Positions 53,645 through 61,424 of a stretch of DNA of 64,000 nt are shown piece by piece. The DNA lies in NCBI GenBank assembly GCA_944383455.1, contig CALWPP010000002.1, positions 124,001 through 188,000 of the forward strand, given 5' to 3'. Source of the DNA: an uncultured Peptostreptococcaceae bacterium. GTDB lineage: Bacteria > Bacillota > Clostridia > Peptostreptococcales > Peptostreptococcaceae. The notes under the pieces are model-generated. The model saw only the letters and a list, made by a program, of their open reading frames with translations. It did not search any database and was not told the origin of the DNA. A program made the position numbers and the translations under genes. Positions within the stretch are counted from its first letter, which is position 1. Each line of letters starts with the position of its first letter.

Positions 53645-54937
53645 TTAATTATTTACAATATAATTTTCTTTTATAAAACTACATAAAATCCCAACTATTA
53701 TAACTGGTACTATCCAGTTAAATCCTAAAGATGCAAATGGAAGTTTAGTTATAAATGGAGTATTTATTACTCCTAAGTTATTCATAACTGTAACTACACT
53801 TATAATTATAGCTGTATAAGTTGCACCTTTAAATATGTTATCATTTTTAATAAAATCTGAAAATAGAGTTAATACAACTAAAACGACAGTAGCTGGATAT
53901 ATTATATCAAGTATTGGCCCTGAAAATTGTATTATAGTATTTACTCCAAAATTTGAAACTACCGCACTAAATACACATATAACTATTACTAAAATTTCAT
54001 ATTTTAATCTACCATTAGTAAGAGTTTCAAAATATTTAGCAGTTGCAGATGTAAGCCCTATTGAAGTCGTTAAACAAGCAAGCGAAACTATTATAGCTAA
54101 AACTACTTTTCCAGGGTTTCCAAGTAATATTTCTGTTATTTCAACCATTAGAGATGTCTTAGATATGCTATATATATCAACACCAGTATATGAAGTTGAA
54201 ATAGTTGCTCCTAAATAAGTAAGCCCACCATAAACTAAGCAAAGTCCTATTCCAGCAACTATACCTGATTTTAATGCTATTTTTACTTTATCATTTGCAT
54301 TTTTATATCCTTTTTCAGTTATGGAAGATACTAAAACAGTTGATAAAGCAACTGCTCCTATTGCATCCATAGTTTGATAACCCTGACCTACTCCATTTGA
54401 AAATATATTTTCTATCATAGCATCTTTGCTAACTTCACCAATTGGAGTTATTATACCTTTTAAAATAAGAACTCCAAGACCAATAAGTAGTGCTGGTGTT
54501 AGAAATTGTCCTATTATATCAACAACTTTTGATGGCTTTATTGTTAAAATTAAAGTTAGTGCAAAAAACACAACAGATACTAAAACAGGGCTTACACTAG
54601 AAAATATAGGTTGTATTCCCATTTCAAAAGTAGTTGCTGCAGTTCTTGGTATAGCAAGAAGTGGCCCTAAACAAATCATTATAGAAGATCCTAATATAAC
54701 AGATAAAGTTTTTCCAGGTCTTTCAAGTATTTTATTTATGCTACCATTACATTTTGCAGCTGCAAGTATTGCTAAAATAGCAAGACCAACATCAGAAAGT
54801 ACAAATCCTAAAAAACCAACTAGCCAACTTTCACCAGTTATTACTCCCAAAAATGGCGGAAATATTAAGTTACCTGCTCCAAAAAACATTGCAAAAAGGG
54901 CAAATCCTATTACCACCACATCTTTTATAGTATTCAT
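53645..54937 (-). CDS. brnQ: Branched-chain amino acid transporter (BrnQ/LIVCS family)
   Basis: A 430-residue carrier with 12 predicted membrane spans; FALFAMFFGAGNLIFPPFLG near the N-terminus and GQGYQTMDAIGAVAL are family hallmarks. It imports leucine, isoleucine and valine with Na+ or H+. These are the effectors of CodY, whose gene is nearby. It is a single-gene unit with a good promoter and a terminator. Confidence 0.93.
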   Translation of the reverse strand: MNTIKDVVVIGFALFAMFFGAGNLIFPPFLGVITGESWLVGFLGFVLSDVGLAILAILAAAKCNGSINKILERPGKTLSVILGSSIMICLGPLLAIPRTAATTFEMGIQPIFSSVSPVLVSVVFFALTLILTIKPSKVVDIIGQFLTPALLIGLGVLILKGIITPIGEVSKDAMIENIFSNGVGQGYQTMDAIGAVALSTVLVSSITEKGYKNANDKVKIALKSGIVAGIGLCLVYGGLTYLGATISTSYTGVDIYSISKTSLMVEITEILLGNPGKVVLAIIVSLACLTTSIGLTSATAKYFETLTNGRLKYEILVIVICVFSAVVSNFGVNTIIQFSGPILDIIYPATVVLVVLTLFSDFIKNDNIFKGATYTAIIISVVTVMNNLGVINTPFITKLPFASLGFNWIVPVIIVGILCSFIKENYIVNN

Positions 54938-54997
54938 TTTATAATCCCTCCAAAAATAAATCGATTAAGCTTAAGTATACGATATTTTTTTGAAGTA

Positions 54998-55026
54998 ATT
55001 ATACCATTATAAAATTTTCATTTCAA
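54998..55026 (-). promoter_or_regulatory. brnQ promoter
   Basis: On the minus strand TTGAAA (55026-55021), 17 bases, TATAAT (55003-54998). Confidence 0.72.
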
Positions 55027-55077
55027 GATTATTTAGAATTTTTACTTTATTCAGAATTGTTGTTTTTTTTAAAAAAT

Positions 55078-55989
55078 TTAATTTATATCATCTGGCACTT
55101 CTAAACTTATTTTACCTATTTTACCGTCTCTAAATTCATTTAATACAGTTGTTGCTATTCTTGTGTAGTCAAGTTCTTTCCTACCTGTTACAAAACCTCT
55201 TTTAAATCCTATTTTGTCCATAGTTTCAATGTCAGTATCTCCTATATTATCAAGCTTATATCTTTCTTTTAATTTTTCTGGTTCTATTTCCATAAGTTTT
55301 TTTATAAGTCTTAATGCTAAAGTTTCAATGTCAAGTATTTCATCTTTTATAGACCTACAAAAAGCTAAATTAAGAGCAAAAGTTTGGTCTTCAAACTTTG
55401 GCCATAAAATACCTGGAGTATCTAGAAGTTCTAAGTTTCCTTTAAGCCTTACCCATTGTTTACCCTTTGTTACTCCTGGTTTATCTCCCGTTGCTGTACT
55501 TTTTCTTCCAGTTAATTTATTTATTATAGATGACTTACCAACATTTGGTACACCAACTATCATAACTCTTATAGGCCTTTCTTTTCTTCCTTTTTCTTTT
55601 AATAAATCCATTTTATCTTTTACTGAATTTTTACATTCATTTATTAATTTATTAAGACCAATTCCTTTTATAGTATCAACAGGTATAGCTTTTATTCCTT
55701 TTTCTTTGTAGTATTTAACCCACATTTCAAGCTTTTTATGGTCTGCTAAATCGCTTTTATTTAATATTACTACTCTTGGCTTATTTCCTGCTAGTTTATC
55801 TATATCAGGATTTTTACTACTAAATGGAATTCTAGCATCTAAAAGTTCCACCACTACATCAACTAATTTTAAGTTGTTTCTAACTAAGTCCTTAGTTTTT
55901 TTCATATGTCCTGGATACCAATTTATATGAAGATTCTCATCTCTTAAATAAGTATCATAATTTTCTCCCATTCTATCTCCTCTTGCCAT
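55078..55989 (-). CDS. rbgA: Ribosome biogenesis GTPase RbgA (YlqF)
   Basis: Assists late assembly of the 50S subunit. It is circularly permuted: G4 (VILNKSDL) precedes G1 (GVPNVGKSS) and G3 (DTPG). The N-terminal INWYPGHMKKT and the C-terminal helical domain are typical of YlqF. Length is 303 residues from 55989; an ATG at 55971 with its own SD (AGAGGAG) is an equal candidate. It follows rplS, encoding a large-subunit protein, across a terminator. Confidence 0.93.
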   Translation of the reverse strand: MARGDRMGENYDTYLRDENLHINWYPGHMKKTKDLVRNNLKLVDVVVELLDARIPFSSKNPDIDKLAGNKPRVVILNKSDLADHKKLEMWVKYYKEKGIKAIPVDTIKGIGLNKLINECKNSVKDKMDLLKEKGRKERPIRVMIVGVPNVGKSSIINKLTGRKSTATGDKPGVTKGKQWVRLKGNLELLDTPGILWPKFEDQTFALNLAFCRSIKDEILDIETLALRLIKKLMEIEPEKLKERYKLDNIGDTDIETMDKIGFKRGFVTGRKELDYTRIATTVLNEFRDGKIGKISLEVPDDIN

Positions 55990-56012
55990 TTTAATTCTCC
56001 TTTTAATTTTTG

Positions 56013-56044
56013 TTATTTAAAAAGGACTGATAAAATCAGTCCTT
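56013..56044 (-). terminator. Terminator of rplS
   Basis: AAGGACTGAT (56022-56031) pairs with ATCAGTCCTT (56035-56044); TTTAAATAAC follows on the minus strand. Confidence 0.8.
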
Positions 56045-56066
56045 AAAAATTTATAGTAAAGTTTTA

Positions 56067-56411
56067 TTATCTAGCTTCTTTTATCTTAGCAGCTTTACCT
56101 ACTCTACTTCTTAAGTAGTTTAGTTTAGCTCTTCTTACTTTACCTTTTCTAGTTACTTCTATCTTTTCTATTCTTGGAGTATGAACTGGGAAAGTTCTTT
56201 CTACACCAACGTTAAAAGATATTTTTCTAACAGTGAAAGTTTCTCTTAATCCTCCACCTTGTCTTTTTAAAACTACACCTTCAAATATCTGAATTCTCTC
56301 TCTTTTACCTTCAACTATTTTAACGTGTACTTTTACAGTGTCCCCAGGTCCAAAATTAGGAACATCATTTTTTAATTGCTCTTGTTCTAAGTTTCTTAAT
56401 ATTTCGTTCAT
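56067..56411 (-). CDS. rplS: 50S ribosomal protein L19
   Basis: A 114-residue protein with the L19 signatures [35 protein letters not shown] and the basic C-terminus [22 protein letters not shown]. The SD site AGGAGG is strong. Its own promoter lies in the end of trmD, and an L19 leader RNA precedes it, so it can be controlled apart from the upstream operon. Confidence 0.97.
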   Translation of the reverse strand: MNEILRNLEQEQLKNDVPNFGPGDTVKVHVKIVEGKRERIQIFEGVVLKRQGGGLRETFTVRKISFNVGVERTFPVHTPRIEKIEVTRKGKVRRAKLNYLRSRVGKAAKIKEAR

Positions 56412-56427
56412 TTTTCCTCCTAAATCA

Positions 56428-56485
56428 TAGACATTCTTGATTACTGAACCAATGTAACAGAGGAATGCCCGTTTTTCAACAGCTT
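56428..56485 (-). ncRNA. Ribosomal protein L19 leader
   Basis: On the minus strand GGCATTC (56469-56463) pairs with GAATGTC (56436-56430, one G-U) around CTCTGTTACATTGGTT and CAGTAATCA; GTTAC and GTAAT form an inner stem. The order and the conserved ATTCC, GTTAC and GAATGT blocks are those of the Firmicute L19 leader (RF00556). L19 is thought to bind it and repress its own synthesis. Confidence 0.8.
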
Positions 56486-56487
56486 TA

Positions 56488-56516
56488 ATTATACTATATA
56501 TCCTTTTTATTTACAA
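56488..56516 (-). promoter_or_regulatory. rplS promoter
   Basis: On the minus strand TTGTAA (56516-56511), 17 bases, TATAAT (56493-56488). It overlaps the 3' end of trmD. Confidence 0.72.
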
Positions 56517-57199
56517 GCTTTTTTGTATAAATCTGGTCGCCTTTCTTTAGTTATTTTTAAGGACTCTTCCCTTCTCCAAGACTCAATGTTTTTATGATTT
56601 CCAGAAAGTAAAACATCTGGAACTTTAATATTCATAAATTCTCTTGGTCTTGTATAGTGAGGATATTCAAGTAAATTATCCTTAAATGATTCTTCTTCAA
56701 ATGACGCACTTTGATTTAAAACTCCTGGAATAAGCCTTGAAATTGAATCTATTAAAATAAGAGAAGGTAGTTCTCCACCTGTTAAAACAAAGTCACCTAT
56801 TGAAATTTCATCAGTTACAATTAAATCAATTATCCTTTGGTCAATACCTTCATAATGACCACACAGTAATATAATATCATCTGTTTTTGAAAAGCTAGTT
56901 GCTATATATTGATTATAGACTTTTCCTTTTGGAGTTAGATAAATTACTCTAGGATCTTTTATATTATTTTTTTCTATTATATACTTATAAGTATCATATA
57001 TTGGCTGAGGAGTCATAACCATACCAGCACCTCCTCCAAAAGGATAATCATCAACTTTTTTATGTTTATTATTTGAAAAGTCTCTAATATTATAAATATT
57101 AATTTCTATCAAATTCTTATCAACTGCTTTTTTCATTATACTTTCATTCATATAAGAATGAAATATATCTGGAAAAAGTGTCATTATATGAAATCTCAT
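56507..57199 (-). CDS. trmD: tRNA (guanine-N1)-methyltransferase
   Basis: Makes m1G37 in tRNA. Starts [16 protein letters not shown]; the trefoil knot has [29 protein letters not shown] and [13 protein letters not shown]. The C-terminal helices include HYTRPREF. The ATG at 57199 gives the conserved N-terminus. A TTG at 57208 overlaps the end of rimM by 8 bases and has AAAGGA at a better distance, so a three-residue longer protein is possible. Confidence 0.95.
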   Translation of the reverse strand: MRFHIMTLFPDIFHSYMNESIMKKAVDKNLIEINIYNIRDFSNNKHKKVDDYPFGGGAGMVMTPQPIYDTYKYIIEKNNIKDPRVIYLTPKGKVYNQYIATSFSKTDDIILLCGHYEGIDQRIIDLIVTDEISIGDFVLTGGELPSLILIDSISRLIPGVLNQSASFEEESFKDNLLEYPHYTRPREFMNIKVPDVLLSGNHKNIESWRREESLKITKERRPDLYKKACK

Positions 57200-57200
57200 A

Positions 57201-57707
57201 CTAATCAATCATTCCTTTTATAGGGTCTATAATCATTTTTCTATTTTCAATGTCTATAGTTGGTACAAACTTCATAACTGCTGGTATTAAAAATTCTTTG
57301 TCTTCTTCATTTTTAACTACATAAACATCATTTGCAGCATATTGAAGTACATCTTTTAAAACTCCAACATACTCATCATTAACTGTATAAACTTCTATAC
57401 CTATCATATCAGATATAAAAAATTCACCTTCTTCTAGCTTTCTACTATCCTCCCTCGAAACATATAAATACTTACCTTTTAATTTTTCAGCATCTTCTAT
57501 TAAGTTAATTCCATCTATTTTTAGTATAACTAAATTTCCTTTGTATCTTACTCTTTCAGAATTATATTTTTTATTAAAATCTTCTCCAATAAAAAAAGTG
57601 TTAAGATCATCATATCTTTTTATATCATCAGTTAGTGGATATACTCTAACTTCACCTTTTAGTCCTTGAGTATTTACTATTTGTCCTATTTTTAAGTGTT
57701 CTACCAT
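57201..57707 (-). CDS. rimM: 16S rRNA processing/ribosome maturation factor RimM
   Basis: Needed for 30S maturation. The N-terminal beta-barrel has IGQIVNTQGLKGEVRV, and the C-terminal PRC barrel GEFFISDMIGIEV and NDVYVVKNEEDKEFLIPA. 168 residues, a normal length. It abuts trmD and is preceded by a terminator-like hairpin. Confidence 0.94.
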   Translation of the reverse strand: MVEHLKIGQIVNTQGLKGEVRVYPLTDDIKRYDDLNTFFIGEDFNKKYNSERVRYKGNLVILKIDGINLIEDAEKLKGKYLYVSREDSRKLEEGEFFISDMIGIEVYTVNDEYVGVLKDVLQYAANDVYVVKNEEDKEFLIPAVMKFVPTIDIENRKMIIDPIKGMID

Positions 57708-57727
57708 AATTATCTCCTTTGAATTGT

Positions 57728-57759
57728 ATACAAAAAGGACTAGGCTAAGCCTAATCCTT
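57728..57759 (-). terminator. Intrinsic terminator between khpA and rimM
   Basis: AAGGA-C-TAGGC (57735-57745) pairs with GCCTA-A-TCCTT (57749-57759), with one mismatch; TTTTTG follows on the minus strand. It lies inside the operon and should reduce read-through from khpA to rimM. Confidence 0.75.
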
Positions 57760-57986
57760 TAAACTATCTCAAGAGAAACTTTAACTTTTTCTCTTTTTGA
57801 TGCAGATTTTAAAACAGTTCTAATAGCTTTTGCTATTCTTCCTTGTTTTCCAATAACCTTACCCATGTCATCTTTTGAAACACTAAGTTTTAAAATAATA
57901 CTATCTTCTTCTCGTATTTCTTCAATACTAACACATTCAGGATTATCTACTAGAGCTTTAGCTATATCTAACACTAGCTCTTTCAT
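57759..57986 (-). CDS. khpA: KH-domain RNA-binding protein KhpA (YlqC)
   Basis: A 75-residue single KH domain with the GxxG loop in GKVIGKQGRIAKAIRTVL (GKQG). It binds RNA, often with KhpB, and affects cell size and small-RNA biology in other Firmicutes. It lies between rpsP and rimM, the usual position. Confidence 0.93.
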   Translation of the reverse strand: MKELVLDIAKALVDNPECVSIEEIREEDSIILKLSVSKDDMGKVIGKQGRIAKAIRTVLKSASKREKVKVSLEIV

Positions 57987-58001
57987 AAACTCATCTCCTA
58001 A

Positions 58002-58268
58002 CTATTTTTTAGAAGCTTCGAATTTCTCCATAACACCTTCTTTAGTTAATAAACTCTTAACAGTGTCAGTTGGTTGAGCACCATTTGATAACCACTTTAT
58101 AGCTTTTTCGTCGTTTATCTTTACTTGCTTTGGTTGAGAAACTGGATTGTAGTATCCTATTTCTTCTATAAATTTTCCATCTCTTGGAGATCTTGAGTCA
58201 GCAACTACTATTCTGTAGAAAGGCTTCTTGTTTGATCCCATTCTCTTTAATCTTATTTTAACTGCCAT
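58002..58268 (-). CDS. rpsP: 30S ribosomal protein S16
   Basis: An 88-residue protein: [34 protein letters not shown] and [12 protein letters not shown] are characteristic. The SD site GGAGGTG is strong; 30 bases separate it from ffh. Confidence 0.97.
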   Translation of the reverse strand: MAVKIRLKRMGSNKKPFYRIVVADSRSPRDGKFIEEIGYYNPVSQPKQVKINDEKAIKWLSNGAQPTDTVKSLLTKEGVMEKFEASKK

Positions 58269-58298
58269 TATAGCACCTCCATAGTTTTTATTTATTAT

Positions 58299-59654
58299 TT
58301 ATTTAAAGAAAGGAAGTCCAGAAAGACCGACCTTTTTCTTTAGACTTTTTTGTGAATTAGTGAATAATTTCATCATTTTTTTCATTTCATTAAATTGTTT
58401 TATAAGTTTATTTATATCTTGAACAGTAGTTCCACTTCCTCTTGCAATTCTTCTTTTTCTAGAAGCGTTTAGTATACTTGGATTTCTTCTTTCTTCAATA
58501 GTCATTGACTGAATTATTGCCTTAGTTCTTTTTATTTCTTTTCCATTTTGAAGGTCAACATCTCCTAATTGGTCTTTAATATTTCCCATTCCAGGCATCA
58601 TTCCAAGTATTTTATCTAATGGACCCATATTTTGTATTTGCTCCATCTGTTCTAAGAAATCTTCAAAATCTAACTCCTGCTTTTTAATCTTTGCTTCAAG
58701 TTCTTTAGCTTTTTCTAAGTCAATACTTTCCTGTGCTCTTTCAATTAAACTTAAAACATCACCCATTCCAAGTATTCTTGAAGCCATTCTATCTGGATAA
58801 AAAATTTCTAAATCATCAAGCTTTTCACCCATACCAATAAATTTAATTGGTTTTTTAACAACAGCCCTTATAGAAAGTGCCGCTCCACCTCTAGTATCTC
58901 CATCTAATTTAGTAAGTATTACTCCATCTACTCCTAATGCTTCATTAAAGCTTTCAGAAACATTAACAGCATCTTGTCCTGTCATAGAATCTACTACTAA
59001 AAGTATTTCATGTGGTTTAACTTCTGATTTTATAGACTTTAACTCATCCATTAAGGTCTCATCAATATGAAGCCTACCAGCAGTATCTATTATAACTAAG
59101 TCATTATTATTTTTTAAAGCGTGACTTAAACCTGCTTTTGCAATATTTACTGGGTTTTCTTTATCTCCCATACTAAAAACTGGTAAATCTAACTTTTCTC
59201 CAACAACTTGTAATTGTTTAATTGCTGCTGGTCTATATATATCACAAGCTACAAGCAAAGGACGTTTTCCTTGCTTTTTAAAATAAGAACCTAACTTTCC
59301 AGAAGTTGTGGTTTTACCAGCACCCTGAAGACCAACCATCATTATTACTGTTGGTGGTTTTGGAGAAATAGCAACTTTACAAGATGTATCTCCCATTAAA
59401 GATGTTAATTCTTCATTAACTATTTTTATAACATGTTGTGCTGGAGTTAAACTTTTCATAACTTCTTGTCCAACACATCGTTCTTGAACTACTTTTATAA
59501 AGTCTTTAACAACTTTAAAATTAACATCGGCCTCAAGAAGTGCAAGTTTTACTTCTCTCATAGCTTCTTTAACATCAGTTTCAGTTAGTTTACCTTTTGA
59601 TTTTAATTTACTAAGTGCCCCTTGTAGTTTATCTGATAAACCTTCAAATATCAT
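58299..59654 (-). CDS. ffh: Signal recognition particle protein Ffh
   Basis: The SRP54 GTPase that brings nascent membrane proteins to FtsY. N domain, GTPase G1 GLQGAGKTTTSGKLG, DTAGRLHIDE, TKLDGDTRGGAAL and the C-terminal M domain (MGPLDKILGMMPGM, RKRRIARGSG), which binds 4.5S RNA and signal peptides. 451 residues. It overlaps ylxM by 4 bases. Confidence 0.96.
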   Translation of the reverse strand: MIFEGLSDKLQGALSKLKSKGKLTETDVKEAMREVKLALLEADVNFKVVKDFIKVVQERCVGQEVMKSLTPAQHVIKIVNEELTSLMGDTSCKVAISPKPPTVIMMVGLQGAGKTTTSGKLGSYFKKQGKRPLLVACDIYRPAAIKQLQVVGEKLDLPVFSMGDKENPVNIAKAGLSHALKNNNDLVIIDTAGRLHIDETLMDELKSIKSEVKPHEILLVVDSMTGQDAVNVSESFNEALGVDGVILTKLDGDTRGGAALSIRAVVKKPIKFIGMGEKLDDLEIFYPDRMASRILGMGDVLSLIERAQESIDLEKAKELEAKIKKQELDFEDFLEQMEQIQNMGPLDKILGMMPGMGNIKDQLGDVDLQNGKEIKRTKAIIQSMTIEERRNPSILNASRKRRIARGSGTTVQDINKLIKQFNEMKKMMKLFTNSQKSLKKKVGLSGLPFFK

Positions 59655-60016
59655 TTTAACATCTCCCTACAAACTTTTTCTATATTTTCTAATTTAGGGA
59701 TTAAATTAGCACTATTTATATTTTCTAAATCATTTTTAATATCAACAATAATACTAAGCACACTTTTTATGTGTTCTTCTTGTTTATTTATATTTTCTAC
59801 TAAATGAAGTTTATTTTCATATTCCTTTAAAATTTTTTCGGAACGTTTTAGTGTATCATACACTCCCTGTCTTGATACATTTAAGTTCTCGCTTATTTCT
59901 CCTAGGGAGTAATCTTCTTCATAGTATAAAGATATTATTTCTCTTTGTTTTTCTGTTAATAAATTTTTATATTGTTCAAAAAGAAGACCTATCTCAACTA
60001 CTTTTTCTATGTTCAT
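59651..60016 (-). CDS. ylxM: YlxM-family putative helix-turn-helix protein (UPF0122)
   Basis: A 121-residue protein with a sigma-70 region 4-like HTH: LTEKQREIISLYYEEDYSLGEI and NVSRQGVYDTLKRSEKIL. It is nearly always next to ffh and is thought to modulate the SRP pathway. First gene after a strong promoter. Confidence 0.92.
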   Translation of the reverse strand: MNIEKVVEIGLLFEQYKNLLTEKQREIISLYYEEDYSLGEISENLNVSRQGVYDTLKRSEKILKEYENKLHLVENINKQEEHIKSVLSIIVDIKNDLENINSANLIPKLENIEKVCREMLK

Positions 60017-60066
60017 ACTTCACTTCCACATTTTATACTGTAAAGGTTAATTACTTTACACACTGT

Positions 60067-60095
60067 ATTTTATCTTATACATTTTATTATGTCAA
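60067..60095 (-). promoter_or_regulatory. Promoter of the ylxM-ffh-rpsP operon
   Basis: On the minus strand TTGACA (60095-60090), 17 bases, TAAAAT (60072-60067). Confidence 0.82.
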
Positions 60096-60123
60096 TACTT
60101 TTATTTATAAAATAATTTTTGTG

Positions 60124-61416
60124 CTAATTCTCTCCAAACAATGCATCAACAAAATTTTTTGCATTAAAATCTTGTAAATCATAAATTTGTTCACCAACTC
60201 CAATAAGTTTTACTGGAACATTTACTTCATTCTTAACAGCAAGTACCACTCCTCCCTTTGCAGTACCATCAAGTTTTGTAAGTACTATACCAGTTATATC
60301 ACAAACTTGTTTGAATGTTTTTGCTTGGCTAACTGCATTTTGTCCAGTAGTTGCATCAACTACTAGTAAGACTTCTTTCTTAGCTTCATAAAACTCTCTA
60401 TCTACAATTTTAAACACTTTAGAAAGTTCATTCATTAAATTTGACTTATTATGAAGTCTACCAGCAGTATCGCAAATTAAAATATCGACTTTTCTTGATT
60501 TTGCTGCTTTTATAGCATCAAATATAACAGCTCCTGGGTCTGCTCCTTCTTGATGCTTTATAATTTCTACATTACTTCTTGATGTCCAAACTTCAAGTTG
60601 TTCAATAGCTGCAGCTCTAAACGTATCTCCTGCTGCTACTAAAACTTTTTTTCCTTCTTCTTTGTATCTTCTTGTTAATTTTCCTATTGTTGTAGTTTTT
60701 CCAACTCCATTTACTCCAACCATTAAAATTATAGTTGGTGTGTGGCTAACATCTAAGTTTGAATTTTCCTCTGTTAATATTTCTTCTATTATATTCTTAA
60801 GCTCTACTTTCACTTCATTTGGTTCTTTTAGTTTGTTTTCTTTTACTTTATCCCTTAATTTTTCAATTATTTCCATAGTAGTGTTAACACCAACATCTGA
60901 AGTTATAAGTATCTCTTCTAATTCCTCTAAAAGTTCTTCATCAACTTTAGTATAGGCCTTTAAAACATTATCTATTTTATCCGTTATTCCTTTTTTAGTT
61001 TTATTTAATCCTTCTTTAAGTCTTTCAAATAAACTAATTTTACTTTGAGGCTTTTCACTACCTTCATTTATTTGAATTTTATAATCTTTATTATTATCAT
61101 CTAAATTTTCTTTATTTTCTTCTAGTTCTTCTGTATCTTTAGATACTTCTTGTATTTTATGTATTTCTTTATTTTCTTCGATATTTTCTTCTTTGGTATT
61201 ATCATTAATCTTTTCTTCTAATTCATATTTATGATTTTTATTCTCATAATTTTCTTTTTTATTATCTTGATTTTTATCTTCTTTATCATTTAATAAATCT
61301 TTATTAATTTTATCTTCTACAATATCTGATTCATTAATACTTTCTTCTAAATTATTTACTTGTTGTGATACTTCTTCTTTTTGTTTCTTAAATGAATTAA
61401 AAAACTTTTTAAACAT
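60124..61416 (-). CDS. ftsY: Signal recognition particle receptor FtsY
   Basis: The SRP receptor GTPase at the membrane. Residues 1-130 are a highly charged, Glu/Lys/Asn/Asp-rich low-complexity tail. The NG domain follows: LMVGVNGVGKTTTIGKLTRRY, AAGDTFRAAAIEQL, CDTAGRLHNK and TKLDGTAKGG. 430 residues. It starts 8 bases after smc, so they form one unit, and ends upstream of the ylxM promoter. Confidence 0.95.
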   Translation of the reverse strand: MFKKFFNSFKKQKEEVSQQVNNLEESINESDIVEDKINKDLLNDKEDKNQDNKKENYENKNHKYELEEKINDNTKEENIEENKEIHKIQEVSKDTEELEENKENLDDNNKDYKIQINEGSEKPQSKISLFERLKEGLNKTKKGITDKIDNVLKAYTKVDEELLEELEEILITSDVGVNTTMEIIEKLRDKVKENKLKEPNEVKVELKNIIEEILTEENSNLDVSHTPTIILMVGVNGVGKTTTIGKLTRRYKEEGKKVLVAAGDTFRAAAIEQLEVWTSRSNVEIIKHQEGADPGAVIFDAIKAAKSRKVDILICDTAGRLHNKSNLMNELSKVFKIVDREFYEAKKEVLLVVDATTGQNAVSQAKTFKQVCDITGIVLTKLDGTAKGGVVLAVKNEVNVPVKLIGVGEQIYDLQDFNAKNFVDALFGEN

Positions 61417-61424
61417 ACTTCCTC

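Noticed and set aside
54426..54944. Rightward 172-codon ORF
   Set aside because: Antisense of brnQ, low-complexity Pro/Ile-rich peptide and no SD.
55004..55026. A CodY box in the brnQ promoter
   Set aside because: TGAAAATT matches one half of AATTTTCWGAAAATT, but the other half has six mismatches; too weak to annotate, though CodY control of brnQ remains likely from general knowledge.
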